Source: Syntrophobacterales bacterium (GTDB taxonomy: Bacteria > Desulfobacterota > Desulfobaccia > Desulfobaccales > 0-14-0-80-60-11). From it: DNA of 29,787 nt. The position numbers and the translations under genes were made by a program. This document shows, piece by piece, positions 5,120 to 12,379 of this stretch (the first letter of the stretch is position 1; every line of letters begins with the position of its first letter). Location of the stretch: positions 1 to 29,787 of the forward strand of contig JALNYP010000047.1 in the NCBI GenBank assembly GCA_023229795.1. Reading direction: 5' to 3'. The notes below the pieces were generated by a model that saw only the letters and a program-made list of their open reading frames with translations, was not told where the DNA came from and did not search any database.

Positions 5120-8059
5120 TTAAGGCACGATGGCCATGACCGGGATGCCGGGGGTGGAGGCCCCGGAGGCGTTGTAGGCCCTCACCCGGTAGTTGTAAGA
5201 TTTGCCCGACTGCAATCCGGTGGCCGCGGTATCGGTCCACGTTACCGTGAAGGCATTGGGGTCGGGGGTGGGGATTTGCGCCACGGGGAGGAAGTCCTGC
5301 GTAGGCGGGGCTTCCTGGCGCTCGATGATAAAGCCCTGCTCGGTGGTGTTGATGTCGTTCCACGCCAGATTTACCTGGGGGGTGTTATTGGTGGTTACCA
5401 CCTTGAGGTTCTGCGGCGTGGTGGGAATACCCACGGGGGTGCTGCCCGCGGCCACGGGGGAGAAGGCGCTCTCGCCCTTGCCGTTGAAGGCCTGCACCCG
5501 GTACTGATAGGTCTTGCTTTCGTTCAAGGCCTCGTGGCGGTAACTGGTCTGCGAGGCCGGGAGGACCTTCAACATGTCCCAGGACGCCGTGGCGGTCAGA
5601 TCCGTTTCGATATTGGCCGGGGTGGAGGTGTCGGTGCCGTAGCGCACCCACAGCTTGTAGCCCTCGGCGCTAGCCACGCTCGGCCAGCTTACCAGCAGGG
5701 TGCAGGGATCGGGCAGGCCGAACTGATCGGGCACCTGGTTAACGCTGGGCAGACCCGGAATCCCCGGCGCCGCGCCCCGGGTGTCGGCCGCGCACACCAG
5801 GTGAGGAGTCCCCTGGCCGGTGAGCAGCCAGGAGGCATAGGCAATGCCGCCCCAGTTATCATTCAAGGAGGCCGCCTTATAGGGGTCGGTGATGCCGGCC
5901 AAGTTAATGACATCGCTCAGGTAAGTGGGCACCAGGGGATAGTTCAACTGGAAGACGCTGGGGGGGCCCTCAGGCCGCGGCCCGGTGGTGTCGCCGTCCC
6001 GCAGGTGCTCCATGAACTCCCGGGTGTGGGTCTGCCAGTAAATTTCGGCTCGGACCTGGGCCGGGGTAACGCCCCGGGGCGGAGTGAACCGATAGGTAAC
6101 GATGTCGTAGTTGGCGCCGGCCACGAACCGGCCGGCTTGTTCTATGGGGCGCACCGTATCGGGAACCGTGCCCGGGAGGTAGGTCATGAACTTCACACCC
6201 GACGGACTGTACTGGCTGTAATCGAATCCCGCCGGCGGGATGCGGTTGTCGAACACCACCTTATTGTTGAGCAGGCTCACCGAGATGGCGTAGTTGCCGT
6301 CACCATCGGGATCGCTGCCGGTGCGCTTCTCGTAAATCATCACCTTATTGCCGAAGTTCTTGTCAATAACCGCGGTGGTGGCCCGGGTGAGACCGGCCTT
6401 GGCCGAGTCGTTGTAGAGCTGGGCGGTGGCCTGATCATAGTAGCCGGACTCGTAGGCCAGGGTCCCGGCGTTGTTATAAACTCTCAAGTTGACCCAGAAG
6501 CGCCGGCCGTCGGGATAGCCCGTGGGAATCCGGTGACCGGTGTTGTTGATGACCTTGACCTTGACCTCATACCGGCCCTGGCCGATGTAGGTGGGCCCGT
6601 TGAGGATCTGCACGCTCACCGCGTCCCGCAGCGAGATCTCGCTGTTGCGCTTGGTGCGCTCCCACATGGTGGTGCGATCGGACAGCATGCCCGGGAAGAT
6701 GCGGGTATCGTTGCCCGTAGGCGCCCCGATGACCTCGAGGTCCACCTCGGGGTAGAGGTTGGTCATCATATCCGGGAGATTCAGATTGCCGCCGCCGAAT
6801 TTGTGGAAGGTCGTGCCCCGGCGGCCGGTCATGGGATCCAGATTCAGATTGCGGTCCTTGGCGTAGGGGAACCAGCCGGAAACCGCGGGGTCGGGGTTGA
6901 GGGTCTGTTTGACGATATCGGAATACTCATGCTTCAAGGTGGGCATGTGGCAGTCCTGGCAGCGGGTGCCGGAATTAGGATCGGCAGCAAAGGCCCGGCC
7001 GAAGTTGCTATACTTCCACTCCGTGTACGTGCGCTGCTCCGGCATGCCATGATTCAGCACCGGAATGGGCAGTTCGTGGCAGGTGGCGCAGAACTCAGGG
7101 GTCCGCAGGTGGTTGCCCTTATAAGTGGGGTGCTCCAGCGATATACCCTGCTCCATGTAGTTGGGCTTTCCGGTGACGGGATCGAGGGGCGGGCCGATGG
7201 GCTCCTCGAAATGGATGGAATAGGTGCCGTCGGGATTTAACACCGGTTGTCCGGCCAGCGCCGCATCGTACCAGTCCAGGGGATAGACGCCGTAAGTCTG
7301 GCCGGTGTAGTTGGTCCCGCCGATGGGCAGATCGCTGAAATGGATGTTCACCGAGCCCGCGTATTTGCCCCCGTACGTCATGCCGTCATTGAGCTGCAGG
7401 GTGGTGTCGCCGTAGGGGTTGCCCGCCACGGGTCCCTCGGGAAAGGGATTGCCGGTATGGGGCCAGTCATCGATGCCGGCCATCATGGTCCACACCGGAT
7501 CGTTGGCGTCCAGGTCGGAACGCTTCATAATGACGTTGCCGATGGCGCGGTGGCACACTTCGCACGAGATGCCTTCATCGTCCGTGGACAGCAGGATGCT
7601 GTGATACATGTTGCTGGCATCCGACTGGCCGGCCAGTTTGGGATCAAAGCGGCCGGAGTACCAGCCATTGGGGCTATGGCACCGGAAACACATGTTGCCG
7701 ACCCCGTCCTGGATCGGTTTGACCGCGTTGTTGATGATCAGGTGATTGGCCCGGAAGACCGGATCCCGGGCGGAGCTGGCCATGGCGGTGCCGGCCCAGT
7801 TGCCGCCGTGGGCCGCGTTCTGGTCAACGCTGCCGCCGTGGCAGGCCATGCAGGTGACCACAAATTCAAAGACATTGTAGGGGGCCGGAAAAGTGATGTT
7901 GAACAACTCCTGCTGCTGGGTGCCGGGATTGGGCACGGTGGTCCCCGCCGGCGTTTTCCGGAGGGGAATGTCCCCCCAGGCCGCCCCGAACATAGCTAGA
8001 ACCATGGTTGCGGCTATGATCAAACGAAAAGACGCGTGGATGACATGGTGGCTTATCAT
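5120..8059 (-). CDS. Five-haem c-type cytochrome with two C-terminal fibronectin type III domains
   Basis: 979 aa, exported. The signal peptide lies at residues about 1-29 (RLIIAATMVLAMFGAAWG). Five CXXCH haem-attachment motifs are visible: CMACH (70), CFRCH (124), CEVCH (166), CATCH (324) and CQDCH (367). Residues about 400-770 have no haem motif and look like a large beta-rich domain (for example NNTGHRIPTGYPDGRRFWVN). Residues about 775-876 and 877-979 are two fibronectin type III-like domains, with the W-x-x-V...Y-x-V-R-A-x-N pattern. Periplasmic or cell-surface electron transfer is expected; the FnIII tail suggests anchoring or protein contact. The start overlaps the stop of the 8056-8661 gene by 4 nt (ATGA), so the two are probably translated together. 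Whether it is an enzyme (nitrite-, hydroxylamine- or sulfite-type) or only an electron carrier cannot be told. Confidence 0.9.
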   Translation of the reverse strand: MISHHVIHASFRLIIAATMVLAMFGAAWGDIPLRKTPAGTTVPNPGTQQQELFNITFPAPYNVFEFVVTCMACHGGSVDQNAAHGGNWAGTAMASSARDPVFRANHLIINNAVKPIQDGVGNMCFRCHSPNGWYSGRFDPKLAGQSDASNMYHSILLSTDDEGISCEVCHRAIGNVIMKRSDLDANDPVWTMMAGIDDWPHTGNPFPEGPVAGNPYGDTTLQLNDGMTYGGKYAGSVNIHFSDLPIGGTNYTGQTYGVYPLDWYDAALAGQPVLNPDGTYSIHFEEPIGPPLDPVTGKPNYMEQGISLEHPTYKGNHLRTPEFCATCHELPIPVLNHGMPEQRTYTEWKYSNFGRAFAADPNSGTRCQDCHMPTLKHEYSDIVKQTLNPDPAVSGWFPYAKDRNLNLDPMTGRRGTTFHKFGGGNLNLPDMMTNLYPEVDLEVIGAPTGNDTRIFPGMLSDRTTMWERTKRNSEISLRDAVSVQILNGPTYIGQGRYEVKVKVINNTGHRIPTGYPDGRRFWVNLRVYNNAGTLAYESGYYDQATAQLYNDSAKAGLTRATTAVIDKNFGNKVMIYEKRTGSDPDGDGNYAISVSLLNNKVVFDNRIPPAGFDYSQYSPSGVKFMTYLPGTVPDTVRPIEQAGRFVAGANYDIVTYRFTPPRGVTPAQVRAEIYWQTHTREFMEHLRDGDTTGPRPEGPPSVFQLNYPLVPTYLSDVINLAGITDPYKAASLNDNWGGIAYASWLLTGQGTPHLVCAADTRGAAPGIPGLPSVNQVPDQFGLPDPCTLLVSWPSVASAEGYKLWVRYGTDTSTPANIETDLTATASWDMLKVLPASQTSYRHEALNESKTYQYRVQAFNGKGESAFSPVAAGSTPVGIPTTPQNLKVVTTNNTPQVNLAWNDINTTEQGFIIERQEAPPTQDFLPVAQIPTPDPNAFTVTWTDTAATGLQSGKSYNYRVRAYNASGASTPGIPVMAIVP

Positions 8060-8661
8060 GGCTGTTTCCCCCGGCCCTGTCTGGATTGCTTGATTTTTTC
8101 CAGAATCAGGTAAATCTGCCCTTCCAGGAAGCTTTCCCCGGAAAACGTGCCATTGCCCCGGCCCCAGATGGGCGACTGGGGCACGCGCAGCTTGGCGGCC
8201 AGGGGACCCGTGTCCGTAGCCGGATTGAAGGGCAGCTCAGCCAGGAAGTCGCCGCTAAGAGTGGCCGGGTTGTGGCGGATCTTGGTCACCTCTTTGGAGG
8301 CGGCAGTGTTGGTGATCGTCCAGGTGCCTTTCACATACCAGACGCCGGGGATCTGGACGCCCATCTTGTTTTTGGGAGTGAAGGCCGAGAGGGTCGCCTG
8401 GAACTTGCCTTCCGGGATTGGCGACCTCCCTTTAGCCGTGGCCAGGGCTTCCACCGTATAGCCGGTGGTCAGGGTGCCCTGGGGTAATACAGCGGTCTTC
8501 CCGTAATTTACTACCTGTCCGCCGCTGATTCCCCAAACGAGTTCCTGCTTTGCCATGGGCGCTTGCTTCTGGGCCAAGGCCGCCGGCGGCCAGGACACGG
8601 TCAGGATCAGGGAAAACAAGGCAGTAACACCCATGGATACCAAAGTTTTTCGGTATGTCAT
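8056..8661 (-). CDS. Exported protein of unknown function, partner of the cytochrome
   Basis: 201 aa from ATG at 8661 (MTYRKTLVSMGVTALFSLIL), chosen because AGAGGGG lies just upstream; a GTG at 8679 is possible but lies before that site. It has a signal peptide with probable cleavage near ALA-Q. The mature protein has no Cys pairs and no recognised domain. It is rich in beta-strand-forming residues (VWYVKGTWTITNTAASKEV, GTFSGESFLEGQIYLILEKI). Its stop overlaps the cytochrome start by 4 nt, implying translational coupling. That argues for a shared job such as an accessory or docking subunit for the multihaem cytochrome. No function can be assigned from sequence. Confidence 0.75.
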   Translation of the reverse strand: MTYRKTLVSMGVTALFSLILTVSWPPAALAQKQAPMAKQELVWGISGGQVVNYGKTAVLPQGTLTTGYTVEALATAKGRSPIPEGKFQATLSAFTPKNKMGVQIPGVWYVKGTWTITNTAASKEVTKIRHNPATLSGDFLAELPFNPATDTGPLAAKLRVPQSPIWGRGNGTFSGESFLEGQIYLILEKIKQSRQGRGKQP

Positions 8662-8834
8662 GTCTTTACCCCTCTTCACTTCACATGGTCACATAGTTAT
8701 TGTCGATATGCCAATATCCTAAAGACTTCCATGTCGGTGGTTTCAATACGTGAGGACATCCGCATCAGCCGGGCCGCCTCTGCATTGAGGGAATCGCCAG
8801 GTCCATGCAGATTCAGGGAAAAAGAGGGGAGATT

Positions 8835-9158
8835 TTACAGAGGAATACCGCCGGAACCCTGGCCCAGGTAACAGAAATCAGTGCTCCGGAGGACCGGACG
8901 GTAACTTGGGGCGATTGGGCGCCAGAAAGGCTGTGAGGGAATTATCGGAACGGTGGGGGGAGGAACGTAGATTTGAAATTCTTCGTTTCGACGTAGGAGG
9001 TTACTGCAAGAGAAGTGGGGCGTGGATGTCCCATGATAATGCTCGACAAATCCCGCTTGCAGTTCTGTATGGTCTATTCCGCTACAACCGTAGACTCCAT
9101 CGCGGCCCAGGTCCACGAACGCGATCATAATGCAGATGAGAATGATAAATTTTCTCAT
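8835..9158 (-). CDS. Small exported protein, unknown function
   Basis: 107 aa. The N-terminus MRKFIILICIMIAFVDLG is a plausible signal peptide, followed by DGVYGCSGIDH. The rest is rich in Pro, Tyr, Ser and aromatic residues (YVPPPTVPIIPSQPFWRP) and has four Cys after the signal region, hinting at a small secreted disulfide-bonded protein. No clear Shine-Dalgarno precedes the ATG, which lowers confidence. It is upstream of the cytochrome cluster on the same strand, with about 170 bp between. I do not recognise the family. Confidence 0.45.
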   Translation of the reverse strand: MRKFIILICIMIAFVDLGRDGVYGCSGIDHTELQAGFVEHYHGTSTPHFSCSNLLRRNEEFQIYVPPPTVPIIPSQPFWRPIAPSYRPVLRSTDFCYLGQGSGGIPL

Positions 9159-9373
9159 GTAAGAGCCACGGTCAGAAGGAGTATTTTGCGAATTTAGAGC
9201 AATTCCTTAATCGGCTTGGTTCAATTCCTATATCGATTTTTAGGTAAGTTATAATTTCTATGCGCTGATGCAATAGGCAAAAATACCTATTCATAATGAC
9301 TGGTTTGTGCATTAATCCTTGATCTCCATGACCGATCGACCGCCATCACAAATATATACTGCTCCCCTTGAGG
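9159..9373. other. Intergenic, AT-rich; no gene seen
   Basis: The stretch between the small exported gene and the IS3 remnant is AT-rich. It may carry the promoter of the minus-strand gene, but I found no strong -35/-10 pair, repeat or RNA gene. The right side merges into the IS3 end. Confidence 0.4.
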
Positions 9374-9408
9374 CTGAGACATGAAGCTAAGCAAGTATAA
9401 TGTCTCAG
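9374..9408. repeat. 9-bp inverted repeat upstream of the transposase ORF
   Basis: CTGAGACAT at 9374-9382 and ATGTCTCAG at 9400-9408 are perfect inverted repeats with a 17-nt loop. They lie directly before the ribosome binding site and ATG (9418) of the IS3-type OrfA. Such stems near insertion-sequence ends often hide the transposase start in read-through transcripts; that role here is inference. Confidence 0.5.
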
Positions 9409-9417
9409 GGGGTAAGC

Positions 9418-9718
9418 ATGAAACGCCGCAAGATTGATCGGGAGATCAAGATGGCGGCAGTCCTGGAAGGGCTCAAGGGTGAGAGTTCCATTGCGGATAT
9501 TTGCCGCAAATATCAGATCAGCGAAAGTCTGTACTATGGTTGGCGGGACAAGTTTTTAGAAGCTGGAAGTCGGGCCTTGGCTTCCCGGTATGACTCTGGT
9601 CCCGAGGCTGCGGTGAAAGCCAGGATTTCTGAATTGGGAGCGGATCATCGGAAAGCAGACCGTTCAGATCGAGATTTTAAAAAAAATTCTTAGTAAGGCC
9701 TCCCGGGCTGCTGGCTGA
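9418..9718 (+). pseudogene. IS3-family OrfA transposase, frameshifted
   Basis: ATG at 9418 follows an AGGGGG 5-10 nt upstream. The N-terminus is a helix-turn-helix of the IS3/IS911 type: KRRKIDREIKMAAVLEGL, then SIADICRKYQISESLYYGWR. After ARISEL the expected coiled-coil (ERIIGKQTVQIEILKK) is in another frame, because the run at 9636-9638 reads GGG where GG would restore it. The given frame therefore ends early at 9693 with nonsense residues, while the restored frame stops at 9718. An A8 run at 9679-9686 in the restored frame is the usual IS3 programmed-frameshift slippery site. The OrfA is therefore inactive, and the element is a remnant. Confidence 0.75.
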
Positions 9719-9810
9719 AGGACTCCGGTTATCCGGTTACCGCGATTTGCACGGCCTTGGGATGGCATCGGGCCACCTTTTATCGGCGGCTCCAGGCGGG
9801 GCAGGGGGCC
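9719..9810 (+). pseudogene. 5' stub of IS3-family OrfB
   Basis: The plus frame reads DSGYPVTAICTALGWHRAT, then FYRRLQ. This is the beginning typical of the IS3-family OrfB N-terminal region. It then turns into unrelated sequence on reaching the kinase fragment at about 9830. There is no integrase core (DDE), so the element is truncated at the right. Confidence 0.55.
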
Positions 9811-9830
9811 GGCTCTCCGGCGCTCGGGGC

Positions 9831-9962
9831 CGCCAAGGCCACCAGATTGATATTTCCCAAAATGGCCATGAGCACATTGTTAAAATCAGGGGCAAGGCCT
9901 CTGGCCAAACCCGCAAAAGCTTCCAACCGGTCAACCTGACCCAGGGGCTGCGGTCTAATCAT
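9831..9962 (-). pseudogene. Truncated histidine-kinase dimerisation segment with phosphoacceptor His replaced by Pro
   Basis: A minus-strand frame starts at ATG 9962, overlapping the stop of the small membrane-protein gene (ATGA). It reads QVDRLEAFAGLARGLAPD, then FNNVLMAILGNINLV. The kinase pattern is L-E-x-[LF]-G-x-[LI]-A-G-G-[IL]-A-H-D-F-N-N-[LIV]-L-x-x-I-x-G, so the invariant His is Pro here (codon at 9888-9890, CCT instead of CAT, one base change). The ATPase half is missing: the frame runs into the IS3 stub by about 9830. Kinases of this hybrid or PAS class are usually longer at the N-terminus. It is non-functional as a kinase. Confidence 0.65.
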
Positions 9963-10195
9963 GAAGGCCCCCGGTTCCTCCAGGGCCGGGACCGGGAGGT
10001 ATCAGGGGGCTCTTGGTTGGGGTATAAGATGGCGCCTCGCTGGTCATCCCGGGTTTCCCGGGCAGTTCGCGGCCCGGCCAGAGGGCTTTGCTCCCCCCGT
10101 TTTGCGAGGTAGAGACAGATTATCCCCAGACCTACAAACACAACCAGGGCTCCAAGAAAAAATCCAACCAAGGTGCCGACAAAAAAATTGGACAT
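9959..10195 (-). CDS. Small membrane protein
   Basis: 78 aa from ATG at 10195, chosen because GAGGAAG sits just upstream; a longer frame from 10225 would start in the intergenic gap. One transmembrane segment lies near the N-terminus (MSNFFVGTLVGFFLGALVVF, with GLGIICLYLA continuing the helix), followed by a charged cytoplasmic or periplasmic tail rich in Arg, Pro and Gly. It starts 22 bp after the DAC-domain gene stop and overlaps the kinase fragment start, so the three were probably in one operon. No family is recognised. Confidence 0.65.
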   Translation of the reverse strand: MSNFFVGTLVGFFLGALVVFVGLGIICLYLAKRGEQSPLAGPRTARETRDDQRGAILYPNQEPPDTSRSRPWRNRGPS

Positions 10196-10217
10196 AGACT
10201 TCCTCTTTATCAGTGAA

Positions 10218-11615
10218 TCATGCAATTTTCAGAGCGAAAGAGATGGCCTGCTCCCAGTAGGTTACCTGGCCATACCGCTGCTTGATAAACCGGACGTTGC
10301 CGTCCTGGGAAATCACGGTTCCCAAGGCTCCAGGAATCTGGTGACAGAGGTAGTATACGGAACGGTGCCGCGTGCCGACATTTTCCGTGGATTCTTCCAG
10401 CCGCTGGTCTCCCTCCGCGTCCAGGGCTCGGGCCACGATATTGACCTGATCGAAGTCGCCTTTGATCATCCCGCCGAAGCCCAGCATGTGGTTCCGGTTG
10501 GTGAGCACCACCGCGCCGTCCACCGCGGCGAAATCGGCCACCTGATGCGCGGCTTCGAATACCGCTTCTTCCAGGAGTGCCAGGATGCCGCTGCTACTGG
10601 CGACGTACTCCTGCCACCCCAGCTTTTTGCCGCGATCGGTTTCGTGATTGTAAGTCTCGGTCAGCCTTTTCAGGGTCTGCATGAGGTTGACCAGGCGCTG
10701 TCTGGCGGCATCCTCCCGAAATTGATATTTGATGGTAATAAAGGGGTTCTTGGCGGTGAATTCCTCCAGACGATGGTGCGGGAGATAGAGCAGGGTGCCC
10801 CCTTGGCGGGATTCGCGCATGGTGCTGATGATGCGCATGGCCTGGTGTTTGCCGATGATGCCGATCAGATTGGGGTCGAGAAGGGTATCGCCGTTCTTAC
10901 TGCCGCCATTGGACGAGGCCAGATGAGCCAAGATTTCCGTCCGCAGTCCGGCAAAATATTCCCTGATCCAACCGGCCTCGAAGACGTTGATGTCGGGGGT
11001 GATGATGCGCCCTTCCACCAGCGTCGCCACGGTTTGCATCCCCTTGAGCACCGCCAGACGTCCGGGACCATTTACCAAGATGACCGGTACCTTGGGGAAG
11101 ACTGGGGGAACTTTCCGTCCGCCGCGATAGGCCTGGAGCCAGCGGGTGCCGGAATGCACGATGCCCCAGATTTCCCATTCGTCATCATTATTTAAATGGA
11201 CCCCAATGAGGGAACGGGAGAAGTCCACCGCGGGAGAAAGTTTTCTCAGCTCCATCTCATCGCAGGGCCGGGGCTGGGCAAACATCTGGCGGTGCAGGCC
11301 TAAAGGCGGAACCTCTGCCGCCGGGAATAGCTCAGGATCGGCCAGCACGAGGCGGACCTGAACCGGCCGCTCTTCCTCCCGCAACATGCCGACTTGGTAG
11401 CAGGTGGAAAAAAGATCCTCGAGCATTGGGGCCGGCGGCAGAGGTTCCGCGGGAATTGCGGCATGGTTCCCCGGATCCGCAGCGCCGGTAGACCAATGCT
11501 GACGAACGAACCGGATTAAGTCTTCATAATAGGCATGCATAACGTTTCCCACCCAACGGGCCTGAACGCCCCCGGCGGTCACCGCATCAGGCGTGAGCAT
11601 ATCCGGACAGAGCAT
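10218..11615 (-). CDS. DAC-domain protein (diadenylate cyclase-like) with unfamiliar N-terminal sensor region
   Basis: 465 aa, no signal peptide, soluble. The C-terminal part (about 300-465) shows both signature motifs of the diadenylate cyclase (DAC, DisA_N) fold: DGAVVL at 366-371 and GTRHR at 414-418. It also has a GFGGMI stretch at 379-384 between them and a loop with R-R-L-E-like spacing (LDAEGDQRLEESTENVG). DAC proteins make cyclic di-AMP from two ATP; the DGA and RHR motifs bind ATP and metal and are intact, so activity is possible. The first 300 residues look like a separate sensor domain of the kind reported in DACNV-type proteins; I recognise that link only loosely. ATG at 11615 directly follows the previous gene's TAA, with GGGGAG upstream, so the genes are coupled. 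Downstream genes are the small membrane protein and the broken kinase. Confidence 0.75.
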   Translation of the reverse strand: MLCPDMLTPDAVTAGGVQARWVGNVMHAYYEDLIRFVRQHWSTGAADPGNHAAIPAEPLPPAPMLEDLFSTCYQVGMLREEERPVQVRLVLADPELFPAAEVPPLGLHRQMFAQPRPCDEMELRKLSPAVDFSRSLIGVHLNNDDEWEIWGIVHSGTRWLQAYRGGRKVPPVFPKVPVILVNGPGRLAVLKGMQTVATLVEGRIITPDINVFEAGWIREYFAGLRTEILAHLASSNGGSKNGDTLLDPNLIGIIGKHQAMRIISTMRESRQGGTLLYLPHHRLEEFTAKNPFITIKYQFREDAARQRLVNLMQTLKRLTETYNHETDRGKKLGWQEYVASSSGILALLEEAVFEAAHQVADFAAVDGAVVLTNRNHMLGFGGMIKGDFDQVNIVARALDAEGDQRLEESTENVGTRHRSVYYLCHQIPGALGTVISQDGNVRFIKQRYGQVTYWEQAISFALKIA

Positions 11616-12245
11616 TTATCTCCCCATCCCCTGGCTTCCGGTTCCCATCATTCCACCCCCCACCTGGCTGGGATCATTACCACCGCGGCCGGCTCTTCGG
11701 GAGTTTGGTCCGCCGGCATCCTGTTGCTTCCAGAGCGGGGAACCGTGCTCGTCCAACAGACTGAGCGTCTGATCATTCTTCTTGACTTCGGCCGCGAAGA
11801 AAGCGGCCTGGTGCTCACGGGTAACCCTAAAGCCTTTCACCTCCAGGGTATCGCCTTTCTGAAAGGTAAACTTTTGCTTGGTCACATACGACGGCGGTCC
11901 CAAGTAAACCTCAAAATTGCCGTCCTCGGTCTTCAAGATCAATCCCTGGACCGTCATGCCAGGCAGAGACCGCCAACTAGTAATGCCGTAGCTCCCCAAG
12001 CTCTCTACCTGTCCGGTGATCGTGGTGGCTTTGTTAAGATCGAACCTCGGTTGGGCCTGCCCCCTTTGTCCTTTGCCTCCACCTCCGCCGGGGCCTCCAC
12101 CCATGTCCCCGCCCATACCTCCGCCCCGCATGAGGCCGCCCATGCCGGAAGGCTGGGCCCACACCTGTGGGGCCATTGTCAGCACCAAGATGAGCATCAG
12201 CCCGGCTAACCGGGAACATGGTGGTTTCAATTCAGATTTCGGCAT
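11616..12245 (-). CDS. Gly/Met-rich exported protein with OB-fold-like domain
   Basis: 209 aa. AAGGAGG lies 7-8 nt before ATG 12245. A signal peptide (LAGLMLILVLTMAPQVWA) is cleaved near AQ. Residues about 33-62 are a Gly/Met-rich low-complexity segment (PSGMGGLMRGGGMGGDMGGG), and the last 30 residues are again Gly-rich. Between these sits a beta-strand-rich domain: TITGQVESLGSYGI, VQGLILKTEDGNFEVYLGP, KGDTLEVKGFRVTR and AAFFAAEVKK. That layout resembles the OB-fold modules of small periplasmic proteins. It is followed without a gap by the DAC gene. A metal-binding role for the Met-rich part is possible but speculative. Confidence 0.7.
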   Translation of the reverse strand: MPKSELKPPCSRLAGLMLILVLTMAPQVWAQPSGMGGLMRGGGMGGDMGGGPGGGGGKGQRGQAQPRFDLNKATTITGQVESLGSYGITSWRSLPGMTVQGLILKTEDGNFEVYLGPPSYVTKQKFTFQKGDTLEVKGFRVTREHQAAFFAAEVKKNDQTLSLLDEHGSPLWKQQDAGGPNSRRAGRGGNDPSQVGGGMMGTGSQGMGR

Positions 12246-12257
12246 TCTTAATCCTCC

Positions 12258-12378
12258 TTAGGGGTCTGGTCTTCTTACTAAAACTCCATATATGGCCCTG
12301 AGGGCTTCCGTCACCCTGATTTCTACCGTTTTCCAGCCGCCGCCCAAAACCTTATACAGGGAGATAAGAAGCGACTTG
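12258..12378 (-). pseudogene. C-terminal remnant of a second outer-membrane efflux factor
   Basis: The gap between the barrel gene and the Gly-rich gene is not empty. On the minus strand it reads LLISLYKVLGGGWKTVEI, then RVTEALRAIYG, ending in TAA at 12258-12260. The C-terminus of the intact outer-membrane factor at 13506-14972 reads NLISLYKALGGGWAAAEVKV. The nucleotide match around CTCCCTGTATAAG is also clear. The remnant is therefore the tail of a second, lost NodT-type gene. Confidence 0.75.
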
Positions 12379-12379
12379 C

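Noticed and set aside
5114..7240. 708-codon plus-strand frame
   Set aside because: It lies opposite the cytochrome gene, its composition is Gly/Val/His-biased and it has no recognisable domain. Long antisense frames are common in GC-rich genes.
8697..8834. Short minus-strand frame containing MRMSSRIETTDMEVFRILAY
   Set aside because: About 45 codons, no ATG early in the frame and no family match. It might be real but cannot be supported.
10173..11195. 340-codon plus-strand frame
   Set aside because: Antisense shadow of the DAC gene, without a ribosome binding site or motif.
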